Source: WHSW01 sp963767475 | Lineage (GTDB): Bacteria; Actinomycetota; Thermoleophilia; Solirubrobacterales; 70-9 | Length of the DNA: 64,000 nt | Assembly (NCBI GenBank): GCA_963767475.1 | Contig: CAVYEI010000002.1 | Coordinates: forward strand, 310,001 to 374,000 | Reading direction: 5' to 3' | Shown: positions 27,731 to 36,967 of the stretch, piece after piece | How the letters are laid out: each line of letters begins with the position of its first letter | How positions within the stretch are numbered: the stretch's first letter is position 1 | Made by a program: the position numbers and the translations under genes | The notes under the pieces: generated by a model | Database searches by the model: none | What the model was told of the DNA's origin: nothing | Seen by the model: only the letters and a program-made list of their open reading frames with translations

Positions 27731-27754
27731 TCCAGCGGAGGCCAAAAGGATTTG

Positions 27755-29014
27755 ATGTCGTTCGCGCCCGCCCATAGCCGTTCCCGTCTTCTGTTCGCAA
27801 CCGCGGCCGTCGCCGCAATCGCGACCTGCGCAGCATTCGCCGGCAACCCGGCGCGCAGCGGTGCCGGCGTCGTCGCGCCGGAAGAGCCGCGCAGCGTCGT
27901 CGTCCTGATCGGCGACGGGATGGGCGCCGCGCAGCGCGCCGCGATCCAGTACTTCAACTACGGCAAGCACGTGCGCCAGCCGATGGACGACCTCGACCAC
28001 TACGGGATGCTGCGCACCCACGCCAAGGGCCAGGGAATCAACACCGACTCGGCCGCCGGCGCCACGGCGATGGCCACCGGTGAGAAGACGAAGCGAAACT
28101 ACGTCGGCGTCGATGCCAACGGGCGGCCGCTGCCGACCCTGCTCGAGATCGCCGACGACGAGGGCAAGTCGACCGCGATCATCTCCGACAACGACGTCAC
28201 CAACGCCACCCTCGCCGGCTTCGCCGCCCACCACGACGACCGCGACCACAAGAAGGTGATCGCCAACCAGTACCTCAGCGGCACCCGCCCCGACCTGATC
28301 TTCGGCGGCGGCGAGGAGGTCTGGTACCCGGAGGGGCACCCGGGCATGGTCCCCGACATGATCGAGGACGACGAGAGCTTCGGCGACAAGAACCTGGTCG
28401 CGAAGGCCAAGGATCTCGGCTACCAGTACGCGTACGACCGGCAGAGCTTCGCCGAGCTCGACGGGCCGAAGGCGCTGGCGATGACCCGCACGGACGCCCT
28501 CCTGCGCGAGGCCTTCATCAAGAAGTACGACTACAAGAACGATCCCTACGCCGTGCCCGAGCACGAGATGGTGGAGAAGGCGCTCGAGATCCTCGAACAG
28601 GACGAGCAGGGTTTCTTCATGGCGGTCGAGGTCGACGAGATCGACGACGCCGGCCACGAGCACAGCCCGAGGCTGCTGTTCTCATCCGGCCAGGAGCTGA
28701 ACCGGATCACCGCGGTGCTCAAGCGCTACCAGCGCGAGCACCCGCGGACGCTGGTGATCGTCACCGCCGACCACGAGACCGGCGGTCTCGGGATCGAGGC
28801 CCACTACCAAGACGGCGGCGCCGGAGTGTTCCCGGTCGCCGACTCCGCCGAGACCTTCCGGCTCGACTGGACGACGCCCGGTCACACCGGAGTCAATGTC
28901 CCGGTGACCTCGATCGGGCCGCGCTCACGCCGGCTCGAGGGCGTGCGCGACAACACCAAGGTCTTCGACGTCGCCCGCGGGGTGCTCGTGCACGACGGCA
29001 ACGGCACCCCGTAG
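27755..29014 (+). CDS. Secreted alkaline phosphatase, PhoA family (copy 1)
   Basis: A 419-residue exported phosphomonoesterase. An N-terminal signal peptide (R-S-R-L-L-F-A-T-A-A-V-A-A-I-A-T-C-A-A-F-A) precedes the alkaline phosphatase fold: V-V-L-I-G-D-G-M-G (metal ligand Asp), nucleophile Ser in N-T-D-S-A-A-G-A-T-A, V-E-V-D-E-I-D-D-A-G-H, T-A-D-H-E-T-G-G and T-P-G-H-T-G-V-N-V-P near the C-terminus. I chose ATG 27755 (preceded by AAAAGGA) over the GTG at 27707, because the longer form puts a polar stretch before the signal and would lie over the operator. It is a paralogue of the gene at 55664; both follow a putative GntR site. Confidence 0.92.
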   Translation: MSFAPAHSRSRLLFATAAVAAIATCAAFAGNPARSGAGVVAPEEPRSVVVLIGDGMGAAQRAAIQYFNYGKHVRQPMDDLDHYGMLRTHAKGQGINTDSAAGATAMATGEKTKRNYVGVDANGRPLPTLLEIADDEGKSTAIISDNDVTNATLAGFAAHHDDRDHKKVIANQYLSGTRPDLIFGGGEEVWYPEGHPGMVPDMIEDDESFGDKNLVAKAKDLGYQYAYDRQSFAELDGPKALAMTRTDALLREAFIKKYDYKNDPYAVPEHEMVEKALEILEQDEQGFFMAVEVDEIDDAGHEHSPRLLFSSGQELNRITAVLKRYQREHPRTLVIVTADHETGGLGIEAHYQDGGAGVFPVADSAETFRLDWTTPGHTGVNVPVTSIGPRSRRLEGVRDNTKVFDVARGVLVHDGNGTP

Positions 29015-29039
29015 GGCCGCCGCCACCCGCCAAACCGCT

Positions 29040-29383
29040 TCAGGGCTCGATCCGAAAGCCCTTCAGCAGCGTCTCGTGGACGGTCCAGACCGTCTCGGTG
29101 CCCGGCGCAAGTGTGCAGACGTCGCCGGGGCCGACCTCGATCTCGCCGCCGTCCCAGGCGATCGTCGCCCGTCCCTCGATGACGACGAAGGCCTCGTCGG
29201 CCTCGACGTCGGAGAAGGTGCCGGGGGTACAGCGCCAGACGCCGGTCTCGGTGCCGTCGGCGCCGGTCGGTGAGCACGAACGCCGACGTCCGCGGGTCGC
29301 CGCTCGATCACCTGATCGCGGTCGAGCGGCTCGTCGGCGAGCTCGGCCGCGGTCGCCGCGACGCGGACGACCGGCTCAGCCAC
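29040..29383 (-). CDS. DUF861-type cupin protein, interrupted by two +1 frameshifts
   Basis: Read through two single-base insertions (near 29281 and 29265) this is a 113-residue single-domain cupin: N-terminus M-A-E-P-V-V-R-V-A-A-T-A-A-E-L, then F-V-L-T-D, then G-V-W-R-C-T-P-G-T-F, E-A-F-V-V-I-E-G-R-A-T-I-A-W-D-G-G and V-G-P-G-D-V-C-T-L-A-P-G-T-E-T-V-W-T-V-H-E. The W-x-C-T-P-G and G-P-G-D patterns match the DUF861/EutQ-like group, some of which act on ureidoglycine or ethanolamine pathways; exact role unknown. Length 344 bases is 3n+2, as expected for two insertions. GTG 29383 overlaps the aminotransferase stop by eight bases; last gene of that unit. Confidence 0.75.
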
Positions 29384-30733
29384 CGGTGAGCTCGGCGGTG
29401 GCCTCGCGGAAGACCTCGGTGTGGCGGTCGACCTGCGCCTCGGTGGTCGCCGGCGACATCAGCGCCATCATGTGAAACGGCGTCAGCAGGATCCCGCGGT
29501 TGAGCATGTAGAGGTGCAGCAGGGCGTCGAGGCCGTCGTCCATCGCCGCCGCGGCCTCGGCCCCGGTGTGCGGCGGCGTGGCCGAGAACATGTACTCGGC
29601 GCGGCAGCCGAGCCGGGTGATCGACCAGGGCAGCTCGCGCTCGGCGATCGTCTCGGCGACGGCGCTCTCGAAGCGCTCGGCGAGCGCGATCATGCGCTCG
29701 AACGCCTCCTCGGTGAGCACCTCGGCCAGCGTCGCCCGCACCGCGGCGAGCGAGAGCGCGTTGCCGGCCAGCGTGCCGCCGACCCCGCCGACGTCGGCCT
29801 CCTTCCAGAAGGTGTTGGCGATGATCCGGTCGGCGATCTCGGCGCTGAAGCCGTAGGCGCCGGTCGGGATCCCGCCGCCGATCGGCTTGCCGATCGTGAG
29901 GAAGTCGGGCTCGAGCCCGTAGGCGCGCGGTGTAGCCGCCGGGCCCGCAGCAGAGGGTGTGGGTCTCGTCGATCACCAGCAGCGTCCCGGCCGCGCGTGC
30001 AGAGCTCGCGCACGCGCTCGTGGTAGCCGTCGTCGGCGAGCACGATGCCGATGTTGGTCAGCGCCGGCTCGATCAGCACGCAGGCCACGTCGCCCTCGGC
30101 GAGCTCGCGCTCGAGGCCCTCGAGATCGTTGATCTCGACCACGCGCGTGGTCTCGGCGACGTCGACCGGCGGCCCGACGCTGCCGTCGCGGGGCCGGACC
30201 TCGCCGTCGACGAGGGTGGCGACGGTCTCGTCGACGCTGCCGTGGTAGCAGTGGTTGTGGACGAGGATCTTCGAGCGTCCGGTGATCTGGCGCGCGATCC
30301 GGATCACGAACCTGTTCGCGTCCGTGGCCGAGAGCGTGAACTGCCAGTCGCGCAGGCCGAAGCGCCGCTGCATCTCCTCGCCGACGAAGGCGGCGTCCTC
30401 GGTCGGCAGCATCGCCGTGATCCCGCGCGCGAGGCGCTCGTTGACCGCGGCGACGGTCGGCGGCGGCGCATGACCGGTCATCGCGCCGGTGTCGCCGAGG
30501 CAGAGGTCGGCGTAGACGTTGCCGTCGACGTCGACCAGCTCCGCGCCCTCGGCGCGCTCGAAGAAGACCGGGAAATCCCCCGGCCAGCGCGTCATCCAGT
30601 TCATCGGCACGCCCGAGAGCAGCGAGTCCTCGGCGCGCTCGTGCAGCAGCGCGCGACCCTGGTGCGAGTCGGCGAAGCGCTCGCGCTCGCGCGCGAACAG
30701 GTCGGCGATCAGCTCAGGCGCGATCTCGGTCAC
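29376..30733 (-). CDS. Class III aminotransferase (GSA-aminomutase-like), two +1 frameshifts
   Basis: A PLP enzyme that would move an amino group from an amine or amino acid to a keto acid. Intact reading gives about 451 residues. N-terminal part: V-D-V-D-G-N-V-Y-A-D-L-C-L-G-D-T-G-A-M-T-G-H; middle: I-L-V-H-N-H-C-Y-H-G-S-V-D-E; then V-I-D-E-T-H-T (PLP Asp) and the PLP Lys in L-T-I-G-K-P-I-G-G-G-I-P-T-G-A. The frame breaks near 29994 (after E-L-C-T-R) and near 29923 (after G-G-Y-T-A); both are single-base insertions, and total length is 3n+2. The pattern is closest to glutamate-1-semialdehyde aminomutase-like transaminases. It is downstream of the PhoX gene and overlaps the cupin. Confidence 0.85.
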
Positions 30734-30763
30734 GGCCGCAGTCTCGCCGAAAGCGCTGTGCGC

Positions 30764-32212
30764 CTACAGCCAGCCCTTGTGCCAGGGCCCGGTGATCGCG
30801 AAGCTCTCGCCGGGATACTGGATGTGGGCGAAGAGCCACTTGCCGTCGGGGCTGAAGCCGACGCCGGCGACCTCGCTGCGGCCGACGCCCTCGCCCTCCT
30901 CGGGCGGGTTGTCCCAGCGCTCGGGGTTGTAGGGGAAGAGGTCAGCGGCGATGTGGTCGTGCAGCTGCATCGGCTCGGTCACCTTGCCGAAGTCGTGCAG
31001 CTCGCCGTTGGGCGAGATGTACTTCATCCGCGACGGCTGACCGGGCACGTCCTCGCTCGAGCCGTCCTCGCAGACGAGGATGCCGCCGCGGGGGCTCTGT
31101 GTGATCGCGTCGGGACCGGCGAGGACCCGATGCTTGGGCGACTCGTAGACGAGCTCGAGCGTTCCCCGCTTGAAGTTCTTGTTGTCGGGCGTGTACTTCC
31201 AAACCTGGCCCTGGCCCTGGTTGCCGCCGTCGGAGGCCACGAAGTAGCAGCTGCCCTTCGAGAAGGTGCCGCCCTCGAGGCCCATGAACCTGGCGCCGCC
31301 CTTCTTGCGGCCCTGCATGTAGACGGCCTGCGGGAAGCGGTCGGCCCCGTTGGGATCGGGGTCCTTGATGTCGACCCAGCTGCACTCGAGCTTCTCGCCC
31401 ACGGTCTGGTTGGTGACCGTGTTGTACTTCGGTCGCCCCTTGATCGCGAGCATCTGCAGCTTGCCACCGAGGTGGAGCTTGCGCTTGTGGTCGGGCAGGT
31501 AGCGGTAGAAGCCGTCACCCGGGTCGCCGTTGTCCTCGGTCTGGTAGACGATCCCGGTCTTCGGGTCGACCGGGCAGGCCTCGTGGACGAAGCGCCCCAT
31601 CGCCTTGATCGGCACCGGCTCGACCGTCGAGGTCGCGCGGGCGTCGACCTCGAACACGTAGCCGTGCTCGGCGCCGAAGCCCTGCTCGGCTCCGACCGTG
31701 TTCTCCTCACCCGTGAGCCACGTCCCCCACGGGGTGGCGCCGCCGTTGCAGTTGTTGTCGGTGCCGTTGAGCACCAGCGCGTTGCCGAGCACCTTGCCGG
31801 TCTTGGTGTTGAAGTGCGTGACCGTGACGCCACCCTGGGCGTAGGGGTCATACGCGTTGACGGGTCCGTGGGCGCGGCCGAGCTGGAAGCCCTCCTGGTT
31901 GCGGGCGATCCAGACCTTGTCCTTGCCGCCGGAGAAGTAGCCGGTGCCGTCGTGGCAGGTCGGCATCGGCAGGCCGTCGGACATCAGCGTCCCGGCTCGG
32001 TCGAAGCTCACGTACTCGAAGCCCTTCGGCAGCGCCAGCTTTGCGCCGTCTCTGTGAACGAGGTCCCCGTAGCCGGACTTGGCGAGAGTCGGCTTCAGCG
32101 ACGCGAGCGCCTCGTTGTTGCCGCCGAGAGCGAGCAACCGCTCGCCGATCGTCAGGCCCGCGACCGCCACAGCGCCGCTCTTCATCGCCTGCCTACGGGT
32201 CACTGCGGTCAT
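30764..32212 (-). CDS. PhoX-family (DUF839) phosphatase, Tat-exported
   Basis: A 482-residue secreted enzyme of the DUF839/PhoX group, calcium- and iron-dependent phosphatases unrelated to PhoA. The N-terminus has a Tat-type signal (V-T-R-R-Q-A-M-K-S-G-A-V-A-V-A-G-L). Beta-propeller motifs: N-G-T-D-N-N-C-N-G-G-A-T-P-W-G-T-W-L-T-G-E-E-N, G-R-F-V-H-E-A, Y-Q-T-E-D-N-G-D-P-G-D-G-F-Y-R-Y and F-S-P-D-G-K-W-L-F-A-H-I-Q-Y-P-G. Start ATG 32212 has AAAGGAA at proper spacing; an ATG eight codons earlier lacks one. The gene is unbroken although its neighbours on both sides are frameshifted. It overlaps the end of the binding-protein gene by 20 bases. Confidence 0.9.
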   Translation of the reverse strand: MTAVTRRQAMKSGAVAVAGLTIGERLLALGGNNEALASLKPTLAKSGYGDLVHRDGAKLALPKGFEYVSFDRAGTLMSDGLPMPTCHDGTGYFSGGKDKVWIARNQEGFQLGRAHGPVNAYDPYAQGGVTVTHFNTKTGKVLGNALVLNGTDNNCNGGATPWGTWLTGEENTVGAEQGFGAEHGYVFEVDARATSTVEPVPIKAMGRFVHEACPVDPKTGIVYQTEDNGDPGDGFYRYLPDHKRKLHLGGKLQMLAIKGRPKYNTVTNQTVGEKLECSWVDIKDPDPNGADRFPQAVYMQGRKKGGARFMGLEGGTFSKGSCYFVASDGGNQGQGQVWKYTPDNKNFKRGTLELVYESPKHRVLAGPDAITQSPRGGILVCEDGSSEDVPGQPSRMKYISPNGELHDFGKVTEPMQLHDHIAADLFPYNPERWDNPPEEGEGVGRSEVAGVGFSPDGKWLFAHIQYPGESFAITGPWHKGWL

Positions 32213-33319
32213 TCGGAGTTCCTTTCCGTTCGACATCTACGAAGCCTTGAACTGCCTGGAATGCCTTGACCCAGTCCGGGTAGTTCGGCGGGTAGGTCTC
32301 GGGGAGCGCGTCGTCGGCGGTCTCCACCCCGGCGAGCTCCGGGTAGTCCTTCGGGGCCAGCTCGATCGCCTTCGGGTTGGTGACCAGGTAGCCCGTCTCG
32401 GCGCGGATCGCCTGCGCCTCGGGCGAGGCCTGGAAGTTCATCAGCGCATACGCGGCGTCGGTGTTCTGTGCCGTCGAGCTGAGCGCGAAGCCGCAAACCC
32501 AGGACAGGGTCCCCTCCTCGGCCGGCGACCACGCCGCCGGCACGCCGCCGTTGATCAGCCGCTGTCCGAGCTGCGGCCCCGCCGTCCCGACCACGACCTC
32601 GCCGGACTTGAACAGGTTCACCAGGTCCGAGTCGGAGCTCCACAGCGAGCGAAACTGGTCCTTGTGGTCGATCAGGTAGTTCTTGGCCTGCTCGAGCTGC
32701 TCGGCGTCCATCGAGAACGGGTCCTCGATCCCGAGCGCCAGCGCCGCCTCGGCGAGCGGCAGCAGCGCGTAGTTGCCGTGGATCGTCGCCCGACCGGCGA
32801 ACTGCGGGATCGAAGATGTCGGCGAGCTGGTCGATGCCCTCCGGCACCTCCTCCTCGTTGTAGACGAGGCCCTCGAGGCCGGCCGAGAGCGGGACCCCGT
32901 AGGTCTCGCCGTCGATCACGATGCCCTCGGCGTCGGTGAAGTCCAGGTCGTCCCAGTGGCTGATTCCCTCCGGGTCGATCGGCCGCAGCATGTCCTGCTT
33001 GACCAGCGGGCGTCATCTCGTCGAGGCAGATCTCGACCACGTCGGCCTCGAACCCGCCGGCGAGCTTCGCCGCGGCCTCCTCGTTGGAGTCGAAGGTCGC
33101 GGTCTCGATCTCGAGGCCCGGGTTCGCCTCCAGCACCGGGTCGATCAGCTCCGGGACGACGCTGTCCTCGTAGGCGAACACCCGCAGGGTCCCGCTGACC
33201 TCGGCGTCCGGGTCCGCGGGGGCCGCGGCGAGGTCCGCGGTGCCGGAGTCGCCGCCGCAACCGGCGACGAGCGCCGCCGCAAGCAGGGCGCCGACCGCAA
33301 GGATGCCTCTCCTCAGCAC
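32193..33319 (-). CDS. PotD-like amine-binding lipoprotein (copy 1), two +1 frameshifts
   Basis: Extracellular solute-binding lipoprotein for a spermidine/putrescine-type ABC importer; about 374 residues after removing single-base insertions near 33009 and 32807. Lipobox L-V-A-G-C-G follows the signal. Conserved blocks: G-T-L-R-V-F-A-Y-E-D, A-A-A-K-L-A-G-G-F-E-A-D-V-V-E-I-C-L-D-E-M, D-I-F-D-P and L-S-W-V-C-G-F-A-L-S-S. Two Cys (in the C-x-D-E and W-V-C-G blocks) recur in all three PotD paralogues of the window and may form a disulfide. GTG 33319; site B lies 11 bases upstream. No permease genes are next to it, so it probably feeds the PotABC system at 45.2-49.2 kb. Confidence 0.85.
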
Positions 33320-33330
33320 AGCCAGCAGTT

Positions 33331-33349
33331 TGTCACATGAGTCAACAAT
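33331..33349 (-). promoter_or_regulatory. Putative GntR operator, site B (between potD copy 1 and aminotransferase 2)
   Basis: Minus-strand sequence ATTGTTGACTCATGTGACA, 16 of 19 identical to site C. It lies in the 125-base divergent gap, 11 bases from the binding-protein start and 95 from the aminotransferase start, so it could control both units. A second ATTGTG at 33367-33372 on the plus strand is a much weaker match. Confidence 0.6.
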
Positions 33350-33444
33350 TTTGTATTCCGACGAATATTGTGCTCTAGTAGTGCCCGTGCTGCGAATTTC
33401 GAGCGAATGATGCGTAATTGCAACGATCTCCTGGGAGGAAGCGG

Positions 33445-34829
33445 ATGACCACTGAGGCGACCACGGTCGAGTACCCGAGCGTGAAGACGAGCCTCCCGGG
33501 GCCGCTGAGCGCCGATCTGATGTCGCGCAACGACGCGGTCATGTACGGCCCCTACCGGGAGCACAACACGGTTCCGCTCTACATGGAGCGCAAGACCGAC
33601 TGGCTGATCGAGGACGTCGACGGCAACACGCTTCGTCGACCACGTCTCGGCCTGGGGCTCGAACCCGCTCGGGGCAAAGCCAGAGCCGGCGCTCGAGAAG
33701 GCGATCGACGCGATGCACCACTACGGGCTTCGAGATCACCGACTACGTCCGCAGCCCGCCGCCGATCGAGCTCGCCGAGCGCCTGGTCGAGCTCGCGCCG
33801 GCGAGCATCACCCGGGCCGCGAGCGGGATCACCGGCACCGAGGTGGTCGAGGGCGCGGTCAAGCTCGCCCGCGAGGCGACCGGGCGGCCGATGATCCTCG
33901 GCTTCCTCGGCCAGTACCACGGCGAGGCCACCTACCTGACCGCCGCCGGATCGACCGACCTCTCGGAGGTGACCTCGAACTCGGCCCAGTACGTCTCCGG
34001 GCTCGTCTTCGCCCCCTACCCGAACAGCTTCCGGGCGCCGTTTCACAAGGGCCCGGGCCCCTACGACGACACCATCTACGTCGACTACCTCGAGGAGGTG
34101 CTGCTGCGCCACCAGGTCGACCCCGAGCAGGTCGCCGGCGTGCTGATCGAGCCGATCCTCGGCGAGGGCGGGATCGTGATCCCCTCGGCCGCGTTCTGGA
34201 AGCGCCTCACGGCGCTCTGCGAGCGCTACGGCTGGGTGCTGATCGCCGATGAGGTGCAGACCGGGATCGGCCGTTGCGGGACGATGTTCGCGGTCGAGCG
34301 CTGGGATCTCGAGCCGGAGCTGATCCTGCTCGCCAAGGGATTCGCCGGCGGCGTGATGCCGATCGGCGGGACCCTGGGCTCAGAACGGGTTATGGCCCAC
34401 GCGACCAGCCATGTCGGCGCCACCTTCGGCTGGGCTCCGGCGGCCTGTGTGGCCGCGCTGGAGAACATCGAGGCGATCCTTCGCGACGACGTGCTCGCCA
34501 ACGTCCAGGAGATGGAGCGGGTCGCGCTCGAGGTGCTCGGGCCGCTCGTCGACCGCTACGAGCAGGTCGGCGACGTGCGTGCGGCCGGCGGTCTGATCGG
34601 GGTCGAGTTCGTCACCGACATGGAGACGATCATGCCGGCGCCCGCGTTCCAGCTCGCCGTCCACCACGCGGCGCTGCGCCGCGGCGTGCTCGGGATCACC
34701 CAGGAGGGCAAGTGGGTCTACCGGCTGCAGCCGGCGCTCAACCAGCCGATCGAGCTCTTCCGCTGGTCGTGCGAGCAGGTCGCCGACGCGATCGACGAGG
34801 TCAGCGCCGCGCCCCCTGCCGAGGCCTGA
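33445..34829 (+). CDS. Class III aminotransferase (copy 2), two +1 frameshifts
   Basis: PLP-dependent omega-type transaminase, about 460 residues after removing insertions near 33631 and 33726; the length matches the intact paralogue at 50820 (459). Blocks: W-L-I-E-D-V-D-G-N-T then F-V-D-H-V-S-A-W-G-S-N-P-L-G, G-I-T-G-T-E-V-V-E-G-A-V-K-L-A-R, F-L-G-Q-Y-H-G-E-A-T, I-E-P-I-L-G-E-G-G, I-A-D-E-V-Q-T-G-I-G-R (PLP Asp) and the PLP Lys in L-A-K-G-F-A-G-G-V-M-P-I-G-G. ATG 33445 has GGAGG at 33434-33438. It heads a three-gene unit with the dimethylformamidase-like and FAD oxidoreductase genes. Confidence 0.87.
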
Positions 34830-34833
34830 GCAG

Positions 34834-36967
34834 GTGGCGGAAGCCACCGATCGAGAGGCGAAGGCCGCCGCCGATTGGGACGTGGTCGTCGGCTACGCGG
34901 ACCGGCTCTCGGCACGGCCGGGCGAGCGCCTGCGGGTGATGGTGTCGTGCGCCGACCAGCTCGAGCTCGAGCTCGTGCGCCTGCCGAGCGGCGAGCCGGC
35001 GCCGGTGACGGTCACGCGGCTGGGCGAGCCGGCCGTCCAGCAGGTGCGGACGGGCTCTCACGTCGAGGTTCCCCACGACCCGGCCCTGCGGCCCGCCGAC
35101 GGGCTCACGGTCTCGACCTGGGTCTGGCTCGCGCCGGGAGCTCCGAAGGACGGACGGCGCGCCTTGGTCGCGAGCTGGGGACCGCGGGGTGACGATGGCT
35201 GGGCGCTGGTGCTCGATCCCGACGGCAGGCCGTGTTTCGAAGTGGCAGCCCAGGGCCGAACGCGGGTCGCGGTCGCCGCTCAGCGGCTGCCGCTCGACGC
35301 GTGGTGGCGGCTGGAGGGGGTGCTCGATCCGGCCTCCGACGAGATCGCGGTGAGCCGCTTCGACCGTTTCGGCAGCGCCGTCGACTGCGGTCGCGAGGCG
35401 GCCGGGCTCGCCGCTCCCGGCCCGGCCCCCGGGCCGCTGCTGATCGGCGCCGAACGCCGTGGACCGGACGCGCCGGCGAGCTCGCATCTCGATGGCAAGC
35501 TGGAAGCTCCGACGGTGGGCGCGGGACCCGGTGGAGCGGTGCTGGTCGCCGCCTGGGAGCTGGGTAGCGAACGCGGTCCGCGCGTCGCCGACCGCGGACC
35601 GCTGCGGCTCGACGGGCGCTGCATCAACGGGCCCCTGCGGGCGGTGACCGGTCGGCGTTGGAGCGGCGACGTGCACGATTGGCGCAGCGCCGCGGAGGGC
35701 TATGAAGCGATGCACTTCCACTCCGACGCCGTCGACGATCTCGGCTGGGAGCCGACGCTCGAGCTCGAGATCGACGAGGAGTGCGCCGGCGGCGTCTGCG
35801 CCGCAATCCTGCGCGCCGGCGGACACGAGGACCTGGTCCCGTTCGTCGTTCGGCCAGCCGCCGGGGCCGACCCCGCCGCCCACGCCGTCCTCTTGCCCAG
35901 CTTCACCTACCTCGCCTACTCCTGTGAACGCGGCGCCCCGGCGTCGATCGGATCCGACCAAGCCGAGGACCGCTGGGTCGCGAGCCGGCGCCTGCGCAGC
36001 CTCTATGACCGCTTCGACGATGGCTGCGGCGTCTACGAGGCTTCGCTTCTGCGACCGCTGACCCAGCTGCGCCCCGGCTACCGCTGTCCCCAGCACGGTG
36101 GCCCGCACGGCCTCGCCCAGGACCTGATCCTGCTCGGCTTCCTCGAGCGCCGCGGCCTCGCCGCCGACTTGCTCACCGACCACGACCTGCACGCCGAGGG
36201 GGTCGCGGCGCTCGCCGGGCACCGCGTCGTGATCACCGGCGCGCACCCCGAGTACGCAACCGCCGAGCTGCTCGACGCGCTCGAGACCCACGTCGACGGC
36301 GGCGGCGCCCTCGCCTACCTCGGCGGCAACGGACTCAACGGCCGCGTCTCGGTCGATTCCGAGCGCCCGCACGTGCTCGAGCTGCGCCGCAACGAGACCC
36401 AGGGGCTTGCCTGGCAGGCGCTGCCGGGTGAGCACCACCACGCCGCCACCGGCGCCTATGGCGGCGACTGGCGCCGGCAGGAGCGCCCCGAGCACCGCTT
36501 CCTCGGCGTCGGCCTGTCGGCCTTCGGCGAGGCCCCCGCCGCTTCATACGAGCGCGTCGCCGACAGCGGCGACCCGGCGGCGGAGATCGTCTTCGCCGGA
36601 CTCGAGCCGGAGGCCCCGATCGGTCACCGCGGCGCCGTCCTCGGCGGCGCCGCCGGGTTCGAGGTCGACAACTTCGATCCCCTGCTCGGCTCCCCCGCCG
36701 ACGCCACCCTGCTCGCCTCGGCGAGCCGTCGGTGCCGAGTACTCGATCTGGCCCGACGACGTTCGCGACACCGAGCACGCCGTCCCCAAGCGCCGCGCCG
36801 ACATCGTCCTCCGGCTGCCGCCCGCCGGCGGCACCGTGTTCTCGGTCGGCTCGATCGCCTGGAGCGGATGCCTCGGCGACGATGAGGCGAACCCGATCGC
36901 GCGGATCACCGAGAACGTGCTCCGCGAGCTCGCCCGCGAGCGCCCGTTCGAGGACGCGCGTGGCTGA
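34834..36967 (+). CDS. N,N-dimethylformamidase large-subunit-like protein, one +1 frameshift
   Basis: About 710 residues. Residues 75-215 look like a LamG/concanavalin beta-sandwich (G-L-T-V-S-T-W-V-W-L-A, G-W-A-L-V-L-D-P-D-G-R). The C-terminal two thirds match the C-terminal domain of the DMFase beta subunit: H-F-H-S-D-A-V-D-D-L-G-W, V-P-F-V-V-R-P, V-L-L-P-S-F-T-Y-L-A-Y-S and H-P-E-Y-A-T-A-E-L-L-D. DMFase hydrolyses formamides to amine and acid, so an amide-cleaving role on an acylated amine fits this cluster; no small DMFase subunit is seen. One extra base near 36725 shifts the frame; the true end is R-P-F-E-D-A-R-G then TGA at 36965. GTG start four bases after the aminotransferase stop. 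Confidence 0.75.

Noticed and set aside
29957..32269. A 770-residue open frame on the plus strand
   Set aside because: It lies antisense to the PhoX and aminotransferase genes, whose motifs are clear; the frame has Val/Leu/Ala/Asp-biased shadow composition.
33367..33385. ATTGTGCTCTAGTAGTGCC as a second operator in the same gap as site B
   Set aside because: Only about ten of nineteen positions agree, mostly the first six; kept as a weak remark under site B.
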